Assembly (NCBI GenBank): GCA_003266065.1
Contig: MUZY01000170.1
Coordinates: forward strand, 1-16,072
Source of the DNA: Methanosphaera sp. rholeuAM130
GTDB lineage: Archaea; Methanobacteriota; Methanobacteria; Methanobacteriales; Methanobacteriaceae
DNA: 16,072 nucleotides
Reading direction: 5' to 3'
Position numbers and translations under genes: made by a program. The notes beneath the pieces are model-generated. The model did no database searches, was not told where the DNA came from, and worked only from the letters and a program-made list of their open reading frames with translations. Numbering within the stretch: the stretch's first letter is position 1; each line of letters opens with the position of its first letter. Shown here piece after piece: positions 15,842 through 16,072 of the stretch.

Positions 15842-15868
15842 GAATTAGAAAAATAGTATTATCAGGAT

Positions 15869-16072
15869 CTACTCTAATCTTTTAACTAATTTTACTGCAG
15901 CTTCCACTGCACGTTTTCCATATTCAACTCGTTTGTGTGCTTCAAGTCTGGTCATACCCGGACCTGATATTCCAAGAGTAACTGGCTTGTTGTATTCAAG
16001 GGATAAATCCGTAATTTTACGTGCTGCATGTTGGACTACAATCTCATCGTGATGAGTGTCCCCTTCAATAAC
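15869..16072 (-). CDS. ribH: 6,7-dimethyl-8-ribityllumazine synthase, 3' part
   Basis: The last 67 codons of a gene cut by the right window edge. RibH condenses 5-amino-6-ribitylaminouracil with dihydroxybutanone phosphate to make lumazine, the riboflavin precursor; methanogens need it for FMN and FAD. The visible part begins VIEGDTHHDEIV, where the two histidines match the conserved catalytic His pair of lumazine synthase, and continues with PVTLGISGPGMTRLEAHKR, the typical archaeal form of the family's phosphate-binding and helical end. Small archaeal RibH proteins are about 140-150 residues, so roughly half is present. The stop codon is at 15869-15871. The N-terminus and promoter lie outside the window. 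Confidence 0.93.
   Translation of the reverse strand, partial: VIEGDTHHDEIVVQHAARKITDLSLEYNKPVTLGISGPGMTRLEAHKRVEYGKRAVEAAVKLVKRLE

Noticed and set aside
1..16072. CRISPR array, tRNA, rRNA, transposase or integrase
   Set aside because: No regularly spaced repeats, tRNA-like cloverleaf, rRNA motif or recombinase family was recognised on either strand by reading.

Overview
The window looks like an AT-rich methanogenic archaeon of the Methanobacteriales, probably Methanobrevibacter or Methanosphaera. The evidence is a methanogenesis marker 11-type protein, an archaeal-type UbiD decarboxylase, a small archaeal RibH, a tandem-domain PurE, a COG2144-like PurM relative, archaeal TATA boxes, and ribosome-binding sites matching GGAGGTGAT. 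The genus is inferred, not proven.

Layout, left to right. Positions 1-177 are a T-rich leader with no gene. A PHP-domain phosphoesterase (+) then converges on a long minus-strand block. In transcription order (right to left) this block is: a small signal-anchored Thr/Asn-rich protein; purE (two PurE domains); a UbiD decarboxylase, probably of the archaeal mevalonate pathway; an M42 aminopeptidase; a nucleotidyltransferase-cupin fusion; hisH; a PurM/AIR-synthase-related protein; and a small pilin-like membrane protein. purE, ubiD and M42 are tightly spaced and may be cotranscribed. The PurM-like gene and the pilin-like gene are 4 bp apart. The two genes upstream in this block show strong Shine-Dalgarno sequences placed before ATT codons rather than ATG.

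Divergent from this block is a 599-residue membrane glycosyltransferase of the GT2/GpgS-like type, with an unusual, apparently extracytoplasmic C-terminal part. Next comes the most striking segment, 10.5-14.7 kb: a three-gene plus-strand operon encoding a class II (Ntn) amidotransferase resembling EgtC, a GCS2-like glutamate-amine ligase, and a clear E. coli-type gamma-glutamylcysteine synthetase (GshA). It has its own promoter with an 18-bp perfect palindrome at the predicted transcription start. It is flanked by direct repeats of 22 nt (20 identical) and looks more AT-rich than the genes around it. Gamma-glutamyl thiol chemistry is not a standard part of methanogen metabolism, so this looks like an acquired cassette for making, and possibly trimming, a gamma-glutamyl compound.

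The right end returns to core genes on the minus strand: methanogenesis marker protein 11 and the 3' part of ribH (lumazine synthase), cut by the window edge. No rRNA, tRNA, CRISPR array, transposase or integrase was recognised.
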